64,000 nucleotides of DNA from Candidatus Eiseniibacteriota bacterium (GTDB taxonomy: Bacteria; Eisenbacteria; RBG-16-71-46; CAIMUX01): the NCBI GenBank assembly GCA_903844735.1, contig CAIMUX010000121.1:50314-114313 (forward strand), in the 5' to 3' direction. Positions 36,908 through 45,581 of this stretch are shown here, piece by piece (position 1 is the first letter of the stretch; the number at the start of each line of letters is the position of its first letter). The notes under the pieces are model-generated. The model was not told the origin of the DNA. It worked only from the letters and a program-made list of their open reading frames with translations, and made no database searches. The translations under genes were made by a program, and so were the position numbers.

Positions 36908-37924
36908 TCAAGCCCCCGGTCGCGGCCCGCTGGAAAGATCAATCTCCGAGGAGTCGCCCACGTTCAGCCGCTGGAAACTCCCCCGAACGATGGCGTTTTC
37001 GCCTATCAGACTTCCCTCCAGCACCATGTCCCGCACCTCGGCATTCTCGTTGACGATGGAGTCGCGCACGATGGAGTCGGCCACCACGGCGCCCGCGGCG
37101 ATGGAGACGTTCGGCCCGACGATCGCGTGGGTGACGCGTGCCGTCGGGTCGATCGAGACCGGGTGGCGAATCAGCACCCCGGGCAGCTCGGGATTCCGCG
37201 GGGCCAGGCGGAGCAGATACTCATTGGTCGACAGGAGCGTCTCGGGCTTGCCGCAGTCGAACCATCCCTCCACCGACTCCGTCACCATCTCCACGCCATC
37301 ACGGAGCATGAGCGCGAGGGCATCGGTGAGCTGGTACTCCCCTTTCGTCAGGACGCCGTGTTCGATCACCGCCCCCAGGCGCGCCTGCAGCACCGCGGCA
37401 TCCGGCAGGTAGTAGAGCCCGACTAGGGCAAGGTTCGACGGCGGGTGCTCCGGCTTCTCGATCAATTCCACCACGCGATCGTCGAGAACGCGCACGATGC
37501 CGAAGCGACGCGGATCGTCCACCGCCTTGACTCCGAGCACCACCCGTTCACCGTGAAGGAAGCGGCCATAGTCGGTGTGCACAATGGTGTCGCCCAAGAC
37601 AATGAGAATGGGCCCGGCCGGGACGCGATCGCGGGTGAGCGCCACGGCGTGACCCAGGCCAAGCCGCTCCGGCTGCTCAACGCACTCGGCGATGCCGGGA
37701 TAACGGCGATCGACAAAGGCGCGAATGCTCTCCCCCATGTAGCCGACCACCAGCACCACGCGCTGGATCCCCTGCTGCACGAGGGCATCGAGAATATGGG
37801 CAAGGATCGGCTTGCCCGCCACGTTGACCAGTGCCTTGGGTACCGTGTGCGTGTGCGGGCGTAGTCGCGTCCCCACGCCCGCCGCCGGAACGATTGCTAC
37901 CGGCATCCCCTGCGTCCGGTCCAT
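36908..37924 (-). CDS. sugar-1-phosphate nucleotidyltransferase
   Basis: 338 residues from the ATG at 37924 (AAAGGGGTG upstream). N-terminal Rossmann domain with IVPAAGVGTRLRP and PKALVNVAGKP, the activation signature of glucose-1-phosphate thymidylyl/uridylyl- and GlmU-type transferases. The C-terminal 80 residues have hexapeptide-like repeats (IVGPNVSIAAGAVVADSIV) of a left-handed helix. Makes an NDP-sugar, exact sugar unknown. It follows the phosphoglucose/phosphomannose isomerase, so both supply sugar nucleotides for the envelope. Confidence 0.85.
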   Translation of the reverse strand: MDRTQGMPVAIVPAAGVGTRLRPHTHTVPKALVNVAGKPILAHILDALVQQGIQRVVLVVGYMGESIRAFVDRRYPGIAECVEQPERLGLGHAVALTRDRVPAGPILIVLGDTIVHTDYGRFLHGERVVLGVKAVDDPRRFGIVRVLDDRVVELIEKPEHPPSNLALVGLYYLPDAAVLQARLGAVIEHGVLTKGEYQLTDALALMLRDGVEMVTESVEGWFDCGKPETLLSTNEYLLRLAPRNPELPGVLIRHPVSIDPTARVTHAIVGPNVSIAAGAVVADSIVRDSIVNENAEVRDMVLEGSLIGENAIVRGSFQRLNVGDSSEIDLSSGPRPGA

Positions 37925-37955
37925 GTGCGTCACCCCTTTCCGTGAACGACAAGGC

Positions 37956-39116
37956 TCACTCGACCGCCGCCCGTTTGACCCGCTCGATGGCATCCACCGG
38001 TAGCGGGTCGATCCCGTGCCGCCGGGCCACCTCGACACTGACAGCATCCGCCAACAGGATATGGCTGAAGAGGCACGCCGCGGGCCCGCCCCCGCACACG
38101 GCGCGTCCCCTGTTGGGGGGAATCCGCACGACCCGGGCTCCACTGGCCGTGAGTTCCGCGACCGCGGCGCGGGTGTGAGCGCCGCGCATTCCCTCGACGG
38201 ACCGGTCATCCTCCAAGAGAATGTGCACGGAGGGGAGTTCCTCGACCGCGAACCGCCACCCGGTGATCTCGTTGTGCGCCAGTTCGGGGAACGCCGACGC
38301 GCAGGCTGCCTGCTTGGCATTCTCCTGAAGTTGCCCACGCCAGCGCGCGGCCGCCGGAAACAGCCGCTCGCTGGGCGCGTAGATGAAGGCGAAGCGGCCC
38401 TCAACAGCGGCGGCGATCTCCGCCGGATTGCGCCCCGGCACGGCCCCACGCCCTTGCCAGACCGCGGTTTCTTCCGCGAGGGCTTCGATCGCCTCTCCGA
38501 GGTCTGACCGAATGTCGCCCGCGATCAGCGGGCAGGTGCCACCATAAAGCGCGCCCATTGCCACCGGTACGACCATCCATCCCAGCGCCGCCCGCGGCGA
38601 ATATCCGGAAGGAAGGCTGAAGAGGGGCCAGCCGGCCGCTCTGGCCTCATCAGCCAGGGCGCCTCCCGAGGTGATGGCGAACACGCGCGCGCCGCGCTGA
38701 CGGGCTGTGCGTGCCGCCCGAAGCGTCTCCCACGTGTTCCCAGAGTAGCTTACGGCCAACACCAAGGTCCCAGGCGCCACCCAGGCGGGGATGGCGGGAT
38801 CGCGGACGACCTCCATCGGCACGCCGAGTCGGTCGCGCAGAATCGATCGGGCAACGTCACCCGCCATGGCCGATCCACCCATGCCGCAGACGAGGACCGC
38901 TCGGGGCGGCTCCGTCCCCGCAACAGAGGCGGCCCCGGAAGGCGGGACATCATCCGGTCGCGGCGAAGCGGCCGAGGGGAGCACGCCCCCCGGCGGGGGC
39001 AAGGTTGTCGGCGGCCAGCCGCGCGCAGCGCAAGCGGCCAGCGCGTCGTTGAGTTGTCCGGACAACCCGAGGATCCACCCGCGCATCATCTCCGTTCCCT
39101 CATCCGGACTGCTCAT
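37956..39116 (-). CDS. bifunctional phosphoglucose/phosphomannose isomerase
   Basis: 386 residues. SIS domain with VLVCGMGGSAMAGDVA and AVSYSGNTWETL, and the C-terminal isomerase half with NEITGW and a late His/Lys region, as in the archaeal-type bifunctional PGI/PMI family (PF10432). A Pro-rich insert at 35-70 is not typical. Interconverts fructose-6-P with glucose-6-P and mannose-6-P. Overlaps the EI gene by 4 nt. A mannose-type PTS delivering hexose-6-phosphate just upstream makes a neat pathway. Confidence 0.85.
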   Translation of the reverse strand: MSSPDEGTEMMRGWILGLSGQLNDALAACAARGWPPTTLPPPGGVLPSAASPRPDDVPPSGAASVAGTEPPRAVLVCGMGGSAMAGDVARSILRDRLGVPMEVVRDPAIPAWVAPGTLVLAVSYSGNTWETLRAARTARQRGARVFAITSGGALADEARAAGWPLFSLPSGYSPRAALGWMVVPVAMGALYGGTCPLIAGDIRSDLGEAIEALAEETAVWQGRGAVPGRNPAEIAAAVEGRFAFIYAPSERLFPAAARWRGQLQENAKQAACASAFPELAHNEITGWRFAVEELPSVHILLEDDRSVEGMRGAHTRAAVAELTASGARVVRIPPNRGRAVCGGGPAACLFSHILLADAVSVEVARRHGIDPLPVDAIERVKRAAVE

Positions 39117-41143
39117 CGCCGCGCCCCTTCCGTCCCGAGACCACGCCCGCTCGCCGTGCCCCCGGTGGGGGGAGCTCCGGGCCCGCCATTCGTATCGAGG
39201 AGGTGCCCGAGCGCCGCGCGCACCGCGGCATGAACCTCGTCGGTTGTGGCCTTGCGCAGCAGCTCATCGGCGAGCCGCCGCAGATCGACGAGGCTGACCT
39301 GGCGCACCAGGGTCTTCACCTCATCGAGTTGGGGCGGGCTCATACTCAGCGAGGTGCAGCCCAAACCCAGCAGCACCGCCGCACCGGACGGCGAACCCGA
39401 CATTTCGCCGCAACTACTGACCGGAATCCCGGTGCGCCGCGCCACGTCAATGGTGTAGGAAAGAGCTCGCAGCACGGCCGGGTGGAACGGGTCGTACATC
39501 GATGCCAGCTTTTCGTTGGAGCGGTCGACGGCCAGCATGTACTGGATGAGGTCATTGGAGCCGATGGAAAAGAAGTCGGCCTCGCGGGCCAGAAAATCGG
39601 CGATCCCCACCGCCGCCGGGACCTCGATCATGACCCCCCGCTCCAGTCGCGAAGCGATGGCGATCCCTTCACGCCGCAGTTCGGCCGCCGCCTCGTCAGC
39701 AAAGGCGTTGGCGGCGCGTACCTCCTCAACCGAGCTGACCATCGGATAGAGGAGACGGACCTCGCCGTGGGCCGAGGCCCGCAGAATAGCCCGCAACTGC
39801 GTGCGAAAGATGTCCGGGTGGGAGAGGGAGAAGCGGATCCCGCGCACCCCCAGGAACGGGTTCATCTCGCGTGGCGTCCCGAGATACGCGGCGAACTTGT
39901 CCCCGCCGGCATCGAGGGTCCGGATGACGACCGGACGCGGCTTCAGCGCCTGCACCACTTTCCGGTACGCACGGTACTGTCCCTCCTCGTCGGGCAGGTG
40001 GGGACCGAGCAGGTAGAAGTACTCGGTGCGGTACAGTCCGATCCCCTGCGCCTCCGTGCGCACCACGTTGGGGGCGTCCGCCGCGGTCTCTATATTGGCG
40101 AGGAGCGTCACCGGGTGCCCGTCGAGTGTGACGGCCGGGCCGGCGCCGCGCTCGCCGCGCAGCCTGATCCGCCGTGCCTCGCGCCGCCGACGTGCCTCAA
40201 AGTCGCGCAACTCATCCGGCCCCGGTCGCAGGACCACGAGGCCTCGATGACCATCGACCAGCACGCGATCCCCCTCGCGGACATGGGACGAGAAGTCGAT
40301 GAGCCCCACCACCGCAGGGATGCCGCGGGAGCGGGCGAGAATCGCGGCGTGACTCGTGGGCCCACCGTGGTCGGTAACGAGGGCTCGCACCACCTCCGGA
40401 TCAAAGGAGGTGGTTTCGCTCGGCGACAGCTCTACCGCAACCACAACGGCGCCGGGCGGAACCAACCGCGCCGTGGCCGGCGTCCCCTCCAGATGCCGCG
40501 TTACCCGGCGACGGATATCGGCGAGATCGGCGGAACGGGCGCGAAAGTACTCCGAGCCGGCAGCCTCCAACGGGCGAATCACTTCGTTCACGACCTCGCG
40601 GAGCGCCAACGCCGCCGGCCGGTGCCGAAGACGGATCCCCTCGATGACCCGTTGCTGAAAGTCCTGATCGTCGAGGAGCATCCGGTGCGCGTCGAGAATC
40701 GTGAGCCCCGGGTCAGAAGGTTCCCCGAGGAGACACTCACGCAAGGCGTTGATCTCGTCCTGGGAACGACGCACCGCGAGCCGGAAGCGCCGAATTTCAC
40801 GCGTCTCCTCCCCTGCGGCCAAAACGCGATCTCCAAATTCCTTCTCCTCCACCGGGACTACGAGGTGAGCCGGCCCGGAAGTGAGTCCCCCCGACGCGGG
40901 TACGCCGGAGCGAAGGACGGTCTCCGCCCCACCGCGCCCCGCCGAGACGTGCTCCGTCGCGCCACGTTCCGCCACGGCTCGTTCTGACGCGGCGCGCTCC
41001 ACCCCCGCCCGCTTCGCCGGGGCTCGACGTGCGGAATCTCGCCACACCGACCCCTGGCCGTCGTTTCCCGCGCCCTTCTTATGTGGGACACGGGCCCCGC
41101 CGCGCGGCGTCTCCCCTTTGGGGGTGATGCCCGGACCGGTCAT
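39113..41143 (-). CDS. ptsI: PTS enzyme I with N-terminal extension
   Basis: 676 residues against about 575 for the family. Takes phosphate from phosphoenolpyruvate and passes it to HPr. Active histidine in GGPTSHAAILARSRG; PEP-binding barrel motifs (GLYRTEYF, RTLDAGGDK, MIEVPAA, GSNDLIQYMLAVDR). The first 75 residues are an extra Arg/Ala/Glu/Gly-rich tail containing a five-residue repeat (ERAAS-ERAVA-ERGAT). The start is well supported by GAGGAGGGAG and a 4-nt ATGA overlap with HPr, so the tail is real in the reading frame. Confidence 0.92.
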   Translation of the reverse strand: MTGPGITPKGETPRGGARVPHKKGAGNDGQGSVWRDSARRAPAKRAGVERAASERAVAERGATEHVSAGRGGAETVLRSGVPASGGLTSGPAHLVVPVEEKEFGDRVLAAGEETREIRRFRLAVRRSQDEINALRECLLGEPSDPGLTILDAHRMLLDDQDFQQRVIEGIRLRHRPAALALREVVNEVIRPLEAAGSEYFRARSADLADIRRRVTRHLEGTPATARLVPPGAVVVAVELSPSETTSFDPEVVRALVTDHGGPTSHAAILARSRGIPAVVGLIDFSSHVREGDRVLVDGHRGLVVLRPGPDELRDFEARRRREARRIRLRGERGAGPAVTLDGHPVTLLANIETAADAPNVVRTEAQGIGLYRTEYFYLLGPHLPDEEGQYRAYRKVVQALKPRPVVIRTLDAGGDKFAAYLGTPREMNPFLGVRGIRFSLSHPDIFRTQLRAILRASAHGEVRLLYPMVSSVEEVRAANAFADEAAAELRREGIAIASRLERGVMIEVPAAVGIADFLAREADFFSIGSNDLIQYMLAVDRSNEKLASMYDPFHPAVLRALSYTIDVARRTGIPVSSCGEMSGSPSGAAVLLGLGCTSLSMSPPQLDEVKTLVRQVSLVDLRRLADELLRKATTDEVHAAVRAALGHLLDTNGGPGAPPTGGTASGRGLGTEGARR
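40946..41020. repeat. degenerate 15-bp tandem repeat in the EI gene
   Basis: Five 15-bp units (40946-40960 onward) with the pattern GNCNCGNTCCGNCNC encode the five-residue repeat of the enzyme I N-terminal tail. Period three keeps the reading frame open. Confidence 0.5.
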
Positions 41144-41406
41144 GCTCCCTCCTCGAATTTCGAATCGACCAGCTTCACCAGGGCGGTCACCGCCTCGGAC
41201 TCGTCGGGACCCGTGGCTCGAATGGTGAGCACGATGCCGGTTTCCGCAGCGAGCATGAGGACCCCCATGATGCTCTTACCGTTCACGGTCAAAGAACCGT
41301 TGGAGACACTCACCTCCGACTTGAACAGGGAGGCGCGCTTGACGAACAGGACTGCGGGATGCGCGTGGATCCCCGGGTAGTTGCGCACGGTGACCTGTTC
41401 TTCCAT
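41140..41406 (-). CDS. ptsH: HPr phosphocarrier protein
   Basis: 88 residues. Phospho-acceptor His14 in NYPGIHAHPAVLF and regulatory Ser45 in VNGKSIMGV, the target of HPr kinase, which is encoded nearby. Odd: the residue two after the active histidine, almost always Arg in HPr (HARP), is His16 here (HAHP, codon CAT). Carries phosphate from EI to EIIA. 1-nt overlap with EIID upstream and 4-nt with EI downstream. Confidence 0.92.
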   Translation of the reverse strand: MEEQVTVRNYPGIHAHPAVLFVKRASLFKSEVSVSNGSLTVNGKSIMGVLMLAAETGIVLTIRATGPDESEAVTALVKLVDSKFEEGA

Positions 41407-42299
41407 CAATGCCCCAAGCCTCCCAGACCGTGCCGGGCCAACGTCGCCGCTCCCGCGGCCAAGAGCGCTATCCATCCGAGTGTCAGCGGACCCGGCCGTC
41501 CACGGCGAGCCAGGACGAACCCCAGCGCGATGCAACCGAGGAAGAGCAGCGGAAGCCCCCCCCGCGCCCCTTCGCGCGGCTCCAGTCGCTCGCGCATCCA
41601 CAGCCAGGTGACGATCACCCCGGCCGTTCCGCCGAGCAGAAACCGGCCTGTCCCCGTCGCGGCCGCGATCCAACGCGGCAGCAGTCGCCCGCCGAGTTCC
41701 CGCCGCACCGCCTCGTCGCCAAGCAGACCGACACCCCACGCCCGCCGCCGCCAATGCCACTGCACCGCATTGTACCCCAGCCAGTACCAAGCGGCAGGCT
41801 GGCCGATCCAGAGTACCCAGCCAAGCACCGTCACGAGACTGAGCGCCGGGCGCACGCCGCCCCAGAACAGCCGGTCGCCGAGGCTGCTGAGTACCGGCGC
41901 CAACAGACCGCGCGCACGCTCCACCGCAGCGTCGTCGCGGACGGCAGCCTGAGCGCTTTGCACTGCAGTCCCGTCAGACTCCGCGCCCCCGGCGCCGACC
42001 GCCGGATCGTCCCCAGGCGCCGGCCGGCTCAATCGCGTGGCGAGCGGAGCGAGAAGGTATCCCGCCAGCACCGGGTTCACGTTGAACGGCCCGCGCAGTA
42101 GCGCCATCACCACCGGGTGCTCGCGGGAGGCCTCCGGCACGAGGCGCAGCAGTCCGAGGAGTACCCCGCCGCGCTGCTGCCCTGCGTGGTTGTACAGCGA
42201 TTCGATGTCGCGTCCCGCGATCCAGGCCCCATCCCTCAGCCGGAACCCACTGTCCGGGGCGGCGGGCGCGGCGTTGGCGGAAACTTCTGCCGCGTCCAT
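41406..42299 (-). CDS. mannose-family PTS subunit IID
   Basis: 297 residues. Matches PTS EIID of the mannose/sorbose family: N-terminal SLYNHAGQQRGGVLLGL (usual form WNYERMQNLGFAF...), HPVVMALLRGPFNVNP, GDRLFWGGVRPAL, then transmembrane helices. With IIC it forms the sugar channel. I chose ATG at 42299 (GTGACGGAG upstream); upstream sequence belongs to IIC. An insert of about 40 residues at 105-145 (Ala/Gly/Asp-rich) is unusual. Confidence 0.85.
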   Translation of the reverse strand: MDAAEVSANAAPAAPDSGFRLRDGAWIAGRDIESLYNHAGQQRGGVLLGLLRLVPEASREHPVVMALLRGPFNVNPVLAGYLLAPLATRLSRPAPGDDPAVGAGGAESDGTAVQSAQAAVRDDAAVERARGLLAPVLSSLGDRLFWGGVRPALSLVTVLGWVLWIGQPAAWYWLGYNAVQWHWRRRAWGVGLLGDEAVRRELGGRLLPRWIAAATGTGRFLLGGTAGVIVTWLWMRERLEPREGARGGLPLLFLGCIALGFVLARRGRPGPLTLGWIALLAAGAATLARHGLGGLGH

Positions 42300-42309
42300 C
42301 TCCGTCACC

Positions 42310-43047
42310 TCACAGCCCCCGCAGGAGTTGAAAGAGCACGCCCGCCGCGAGTCCTGCAGCCACGGGCCGCGAAGGACGAGGGCGCGGTCCATCGAAGAAA
42401 AACAACAGGCCGCCAAGGCCGAGACCAAAGGCCGCCGGCCGGAGAGCGCGGCCCACCTCCGGCACCGGACTCGCCCCAAGGAGATGCAGCGCCGCAGGCC
42501 AAAGGTAGACGATCCCCGCAAGAAACACGGCGGAGGCGCCCAGCAGCACGCCGCGCAGCGCCGAATCGAACAGCGCCCAACGCCGGGCGCGCTCCAACGC
42601 GTCGAGCAGCGATCCCGATGCCGCCAACGCCCGCTCCTCTCGGGTCAGATTCCGCCGGCGAGTCCCGCGCTCCCATGCCCCGCCGATCCAGGCTGCGACG
42701 AGCCCGAGGACGACACCGAAGAGGAGCGGACCATCGGGAGTCAACAGTGCGCGGGTCCCGGCCAGGTGGGCCCCCCAACCGGCCACCGCGCCGGCGATGC
42801 CACCGGCAATGCCGACCGCCGGCAGCAGCGTCCCGCCGACCGGGAGCAATCCCGGCCACAGAGCCTGGAAGACGAGACCGGCACCGGCACCGCCGTCCAG
42901 GTTTCCCATCAGCCATCCGGCCACCGAGCCGGAAACGATCGGCTGATGAAATCCCAGCGAGGCCGAGGCTCGCTCATCGATGGAAACCAGACCCAACCAG
43001 AGCAGCAGGAGGACGAGTCGGACGAGCAACTCGGCGTCGCCCGTCAT
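42310..43047 (-). CDS. mannose-family PTS subunit IIC
   Basis: 245 residues, mostly transmembrane helices. Contains LVSIDERASASLGFHQPIV, the family's conserved N-terminal loop, and GNLDGGAGAGLVFQALW. Permease half with IID. ATGA 4-nt overlap with IIB. The sugar is not readable; mannose, glucose or glucosamine are typical. Confidence 0.85.
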   Translation of the reverse strand: MTGDAELLVRLVLLLLWLGLVSIDERASASLGFHQPIVSGSVAGWLMGNLDGGAGAGLVFQALWPGLLPVGGTLLPAVGIAGGIAGAVAGWGAHLAGTRALLTPDGPLLFGVVLGLVAAWIGGAWERGTRRRNLTREERALAASGSLLDALERARRWALFDSALRGVLLGASAVFLAGIVYLWPAALHLLGASPVPEVGRALRPAAFGLGLGGLLFFFDGPRPRPSRPVAAGLAAGVLFQLLRGL

Positions 43048-43556
43048 GCCGCACCTCCTCCGGTGAAGCCGGGGATCCGGGAGAGAGGGTGTCGCGGGCT
43101 CCCCGGGAGATCCTGCGCATGCACGGCATATCCTTCACGCGCCAAATCGCCTAGGAGCCTCTCCTCGACAACCGTGAGGTAAAGATACGGAAGCAGCGCG
43201 CGCGCGCCGGCGTGCCCGTGCAGCCCGCCAAGGTTCAGCGGCCCCGGCACGCCGTTGCGCAGCAGCGCCGCAGCCTCGACAACGCCACGCACGAGAAGGA
43301 TGGTCCGCGCCGGATCGAGGCCCGCCCCGTCCTCGGCCTCGGCGACCGGCACGACGCGGACCACACATCCGGGCGGCGCGGCCGCCGCGTAGAGCATCTT
43401 GGCATCGGAATCGGAGGCCAGGCGATCGTCGGCAAGCAGGTAGGCCAGCGCGCCCAGGGGGCCGCCCCACCCCAGGGCCACCTGACCGTGCAATAGCCGG
43501 TCGTCGACACGGAAAAGCAGGAAGGCGCGCCGCGGGAGTCCGTCCGGAGCGCTCAC
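43044..43556 (-). CDS. mannose-family PTS subunit IIB
   Basis: 170 residues. FRVDDRLLHGQVALGW holds the phospho-acceptor His23 in the conserved R-[IV]-DDRL-[IL]-HGQV motif. Cytosolic; passes phosphate from IIA to the sugar. GTG start overlapping the IIA stop by 4 nt. Confidence 0.9.
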   Translation of the reverse strand: MSAPDGLPRRAFLLFRVDDRLLHGQVALGWGGPLGALAYLLADDRLASDSDAKMLYAAAAPPGCVVRVVPVAEAEDGAGLDPARTILLVRGVVEAAALLRNGVPGPLNLGGLHGHAGARALLPYLYLTVVEERLLGDLAREGYAVHAQDLPGSPRHPLSRIPGFTGGGAA

Positions 43557-43930
43557 GGCAGCGACTGCACGCCGTCGCGCCCCTTGCGCAGAAGCCGCTC
43601 CTGCAACTCGGCGAAGGGGACACGATCACGGTGATAGAAGAACTCGAGGAGCATAGGCAGGTTGACTCCGGTGATGACGAACGCGTCCGTCCCCAATTCG
43701 GCTCGCACGGCACGACAGGCGTGGCCGCAGCTTCCGCCCAGAAGATCCACCAGAAAAACCACCGGCCCGGGCGCTCCCGCAGCGGCTCGCAGCGTCTCGA
43801 CCAAGCCATCGAGCGAAACCGCCTCGTTGGATACGATGGCGACGCCCTCCTGCCGCCCGAGGATCGCCTCCGCCGTCCGCACCAGCTCGCCGCCGAGGGC
43901 GCCGTGTGTCACCAATACAGCCCGGACCAC
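43553..43930 (-). CDS. mannose-family PTS subunit IIA
   Basis: 125 residues from GTG at 43930, which has GGGAGGCGGGC upstream. Starts VVRAVLVTHG with phospho-acceptor His9, then VFLVDLLGGSCGHACRA and VITGVNLPML, all family signatures. 14 nt after hprK. A separate IIA rather than the fused IIAB of enteric bacteria. Confidence 0.9.
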   Translation of the reverse strand: MVRAVLVTHGALGGELVRTAEAILGRQEGVAIVSNEAVSLDGLVETLRAAAGAPGPVVFLVDLLGGSCGHACRAVRAELGTDAFVITGVNLPMLLEFFYHRDRVPFAELQERLLRKGRDGVQSLP

Positions 43931-43944
43931 GCCCGCCTCCCGAC

Positions 43945-44913
43945 TCACTCCATGTCGTCCTTGGCCAGAATCTCCAGGTTGGCCTTGCGGCGCAGGAGCT
44001 GGACCAGGTTGTCGCTGAAATGCTCGGCCGGGTTGTACCCGTAGGACTTGACCAAGTAATTCAGGGCGATGGTCTCGGCGATGACCGTGATGTTCTTGCC
44101 CGGGAAGAGCGGCACCGCGACGAGCGGGATCTGCACATCGAGGATGCTCGATAGCTGATCCACCAGGCCGAGTCGCTCGTAATCTTCCCGGCTGTCCCAT
44201 TCGCGAAGATTGACCTCTACTTCGACCCGCTTCTGGACGCGGATCGAGCGGATGCCGAAAATCGCCTGGACATCAATGATCCCGATCCCGCGGATCTCCA
44301 TGCAGTGTCGGAGCAGCTCGTTGCCGCACCCAATCAGAACACTGGCGGCACGCCGCTTGATGGTGACCACATCGTCGGCGACGAGGCGATGCCCCCGCTC
44401 CACCAAATCGAGGGCACACTCGCTCTTCCCGATGGCGCTGCGCCCCGTGAACATGAGCCCGACGCCGTAGACGTCCACCAGAGTGCCGTGCATGGTCGTG
44501 GTGGGAGCGAAGAGCGCCTCGAGGAACTCCTGCAGCTTGTGGATGAACTCGGTGGTGGCCAGGGTCGTGCGGAGCACCGGAATACCCCGCTCGCGCGCCA
44601 TTTCGAGCAGCGGCGCCGGCGGATCGAGCTTCTTGCTTACGAGTATGCAGGGGAGGTCGAAGTTCAGAATCGGCGCGAGGGCTTCCCGCACCTTCTCCTC
44701 GCTGAGCCGCCGCAGATAGACGATCTCCGTCGCTCCGAAGACTAAGACGCGCTCCCAAAGGAAATTCTCGAGGAAACCGACCAGAGCGAGCCCCGGACGG
44801 TGAACGTCGCTCGTGGTAATCGGCCGGCGCCCGGTGGGGTCACCGGTGAGACACTCGATCTGGAGCAGCCCCCGCGCTTTCTCCATCAACTCGGAGACGG
44901 TGATCCCGACCAT
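43945..44913 (-). CDS. hprK: HPr kinase/phosphorylase
   Basis: 322 residues. Walker A GRSAIGKSE near 155, followed by RLVADDVV, and the MHGTL histidine region, all diagnostic. The C-terminal lobe has EIRGIGIIDV. It phosphorylates HPr on the serine of KSIMG, present in the HPr encoded here. In this operon it links hpf/rpoN to the PTS genes, as in many Proteobacteria, but rapZ and ptsN are absent. Confidence 0.95.
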   Translation of the reverse strand: MVGITVSELMEKARGLLQIECLTGDPTGRRPITTSDVHRPGLALVGFLENFLWERVLVFGATEIVYLRRLSEEKVREALAPILNFDLPCILVSKKLDPPAPLLEMARERGIPVLRTTLATTEFIHKLQEFLEALFAPTTTMHGTLVDVYGVGLMFTGRSAIGKSECALDLVERGHRLVADDVVTIKRRAASVLIGCGNELLRHCMEIRGIGIIDVQAIFGIRSIRVQKRVEVEVNLREWDSREDYERLGLVDQLSSILDVQIPLVAVPLFPGKNITVIAETIALNYLVKSYGYNPAEHFSDNLVQLLRRKANLEILAKDDME

Positions 44914-45029
44914 CCGTGTTCACTCCTCCCGTCGCGCCGGGGCAGCGGCCGACCGATGCCCGCCATGGGACTGTGCTCCCTTCGGGGGGCGTCCCCCCGC
45001 TGGGGACCGTGCCCCCCGCGAAGGGGATC

Positions 45030-45572
45030 CTACTCCGCTTCCACCAACCCGAAGTTGCCGTCAGGCCGCAGGTGGACACAGCAGACCTTGCCGGTCCGGA
45101 CATTGGGGAAGAGCAACAGGTCCCAGTCCTTCTCCCGCATCGCCGCGATGGCGTCGACCACACTGAGAGGGTGGCCGTGGTACTGGGGACCGCGCACGAC
45201 CACCGGGCTGAACTCCTCTTCCGGTTCGACGTCGGAAAGCTCTTCTTCGTCGACGACGGTGGAAAAAGGAATGAGGCGGATCGTCTTGCGAGTCTTGCGG
45301 CGCGCGTTCAGCTTCTTCAGTTGCCGCTCCATCCGGTCCACCACCCCGTCGATCGAGGTGACCATCTCGTCCGACTCCTCACGGCTGACCAGGTCATTGC
45401 CGTCGGCGCGCAGCGTAAGTTCCGCAATGTTCCTGTACTTCTCCACCGCCAGGATGAGATGGGCCTCCATCTCCCCTTCGGAATAGCGCTCCAGCTTGGC
45501 CAACCGTTTTTCCGCCACCTCCTTGAGGTCGGCGGTGAGCTTGTAGCGGCGTCCGGTCGTTGTGATCTCCAT
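45030..45572 (-). CDS. hpf: ribosome hibernation-promoting factor, long form
   Basis: 180 residues. N-terminal S30AE/HPF domain (MEITTTGRRYKLTADLKE) and C-terminal dimerisation domain (PLSVVDAIAAMREKDWDLLLFPN), so the long form that makes 100S ribosome dimers. Between them a charged linker. ATG behind GAGGAGGATCC. Directly after rpoN, the usual order. The 116-nt spacer to hprK carries a 23-bp direct repeat (44967-44989, 45003-45025). Confidence 0.93.
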   Translation of the reverse strand: MEITTTGRRYKLTADLKEVAEKRLAKLERYSEGEMEAHLILAVEKYRNIAELTLRADGNDLVSREESDEMVTSIDGVVDRMERQLKKLNARRKTRKTIRLIPFSTVVDEEELSDVEPEEEFSPVVVRGPQYHGHPLSVVDAIAAMREKDWDLLLFPNVRTGKVCCVHLRPDGNFGLVEAE

Positions 45573-45581
45573 GGATCCTCC

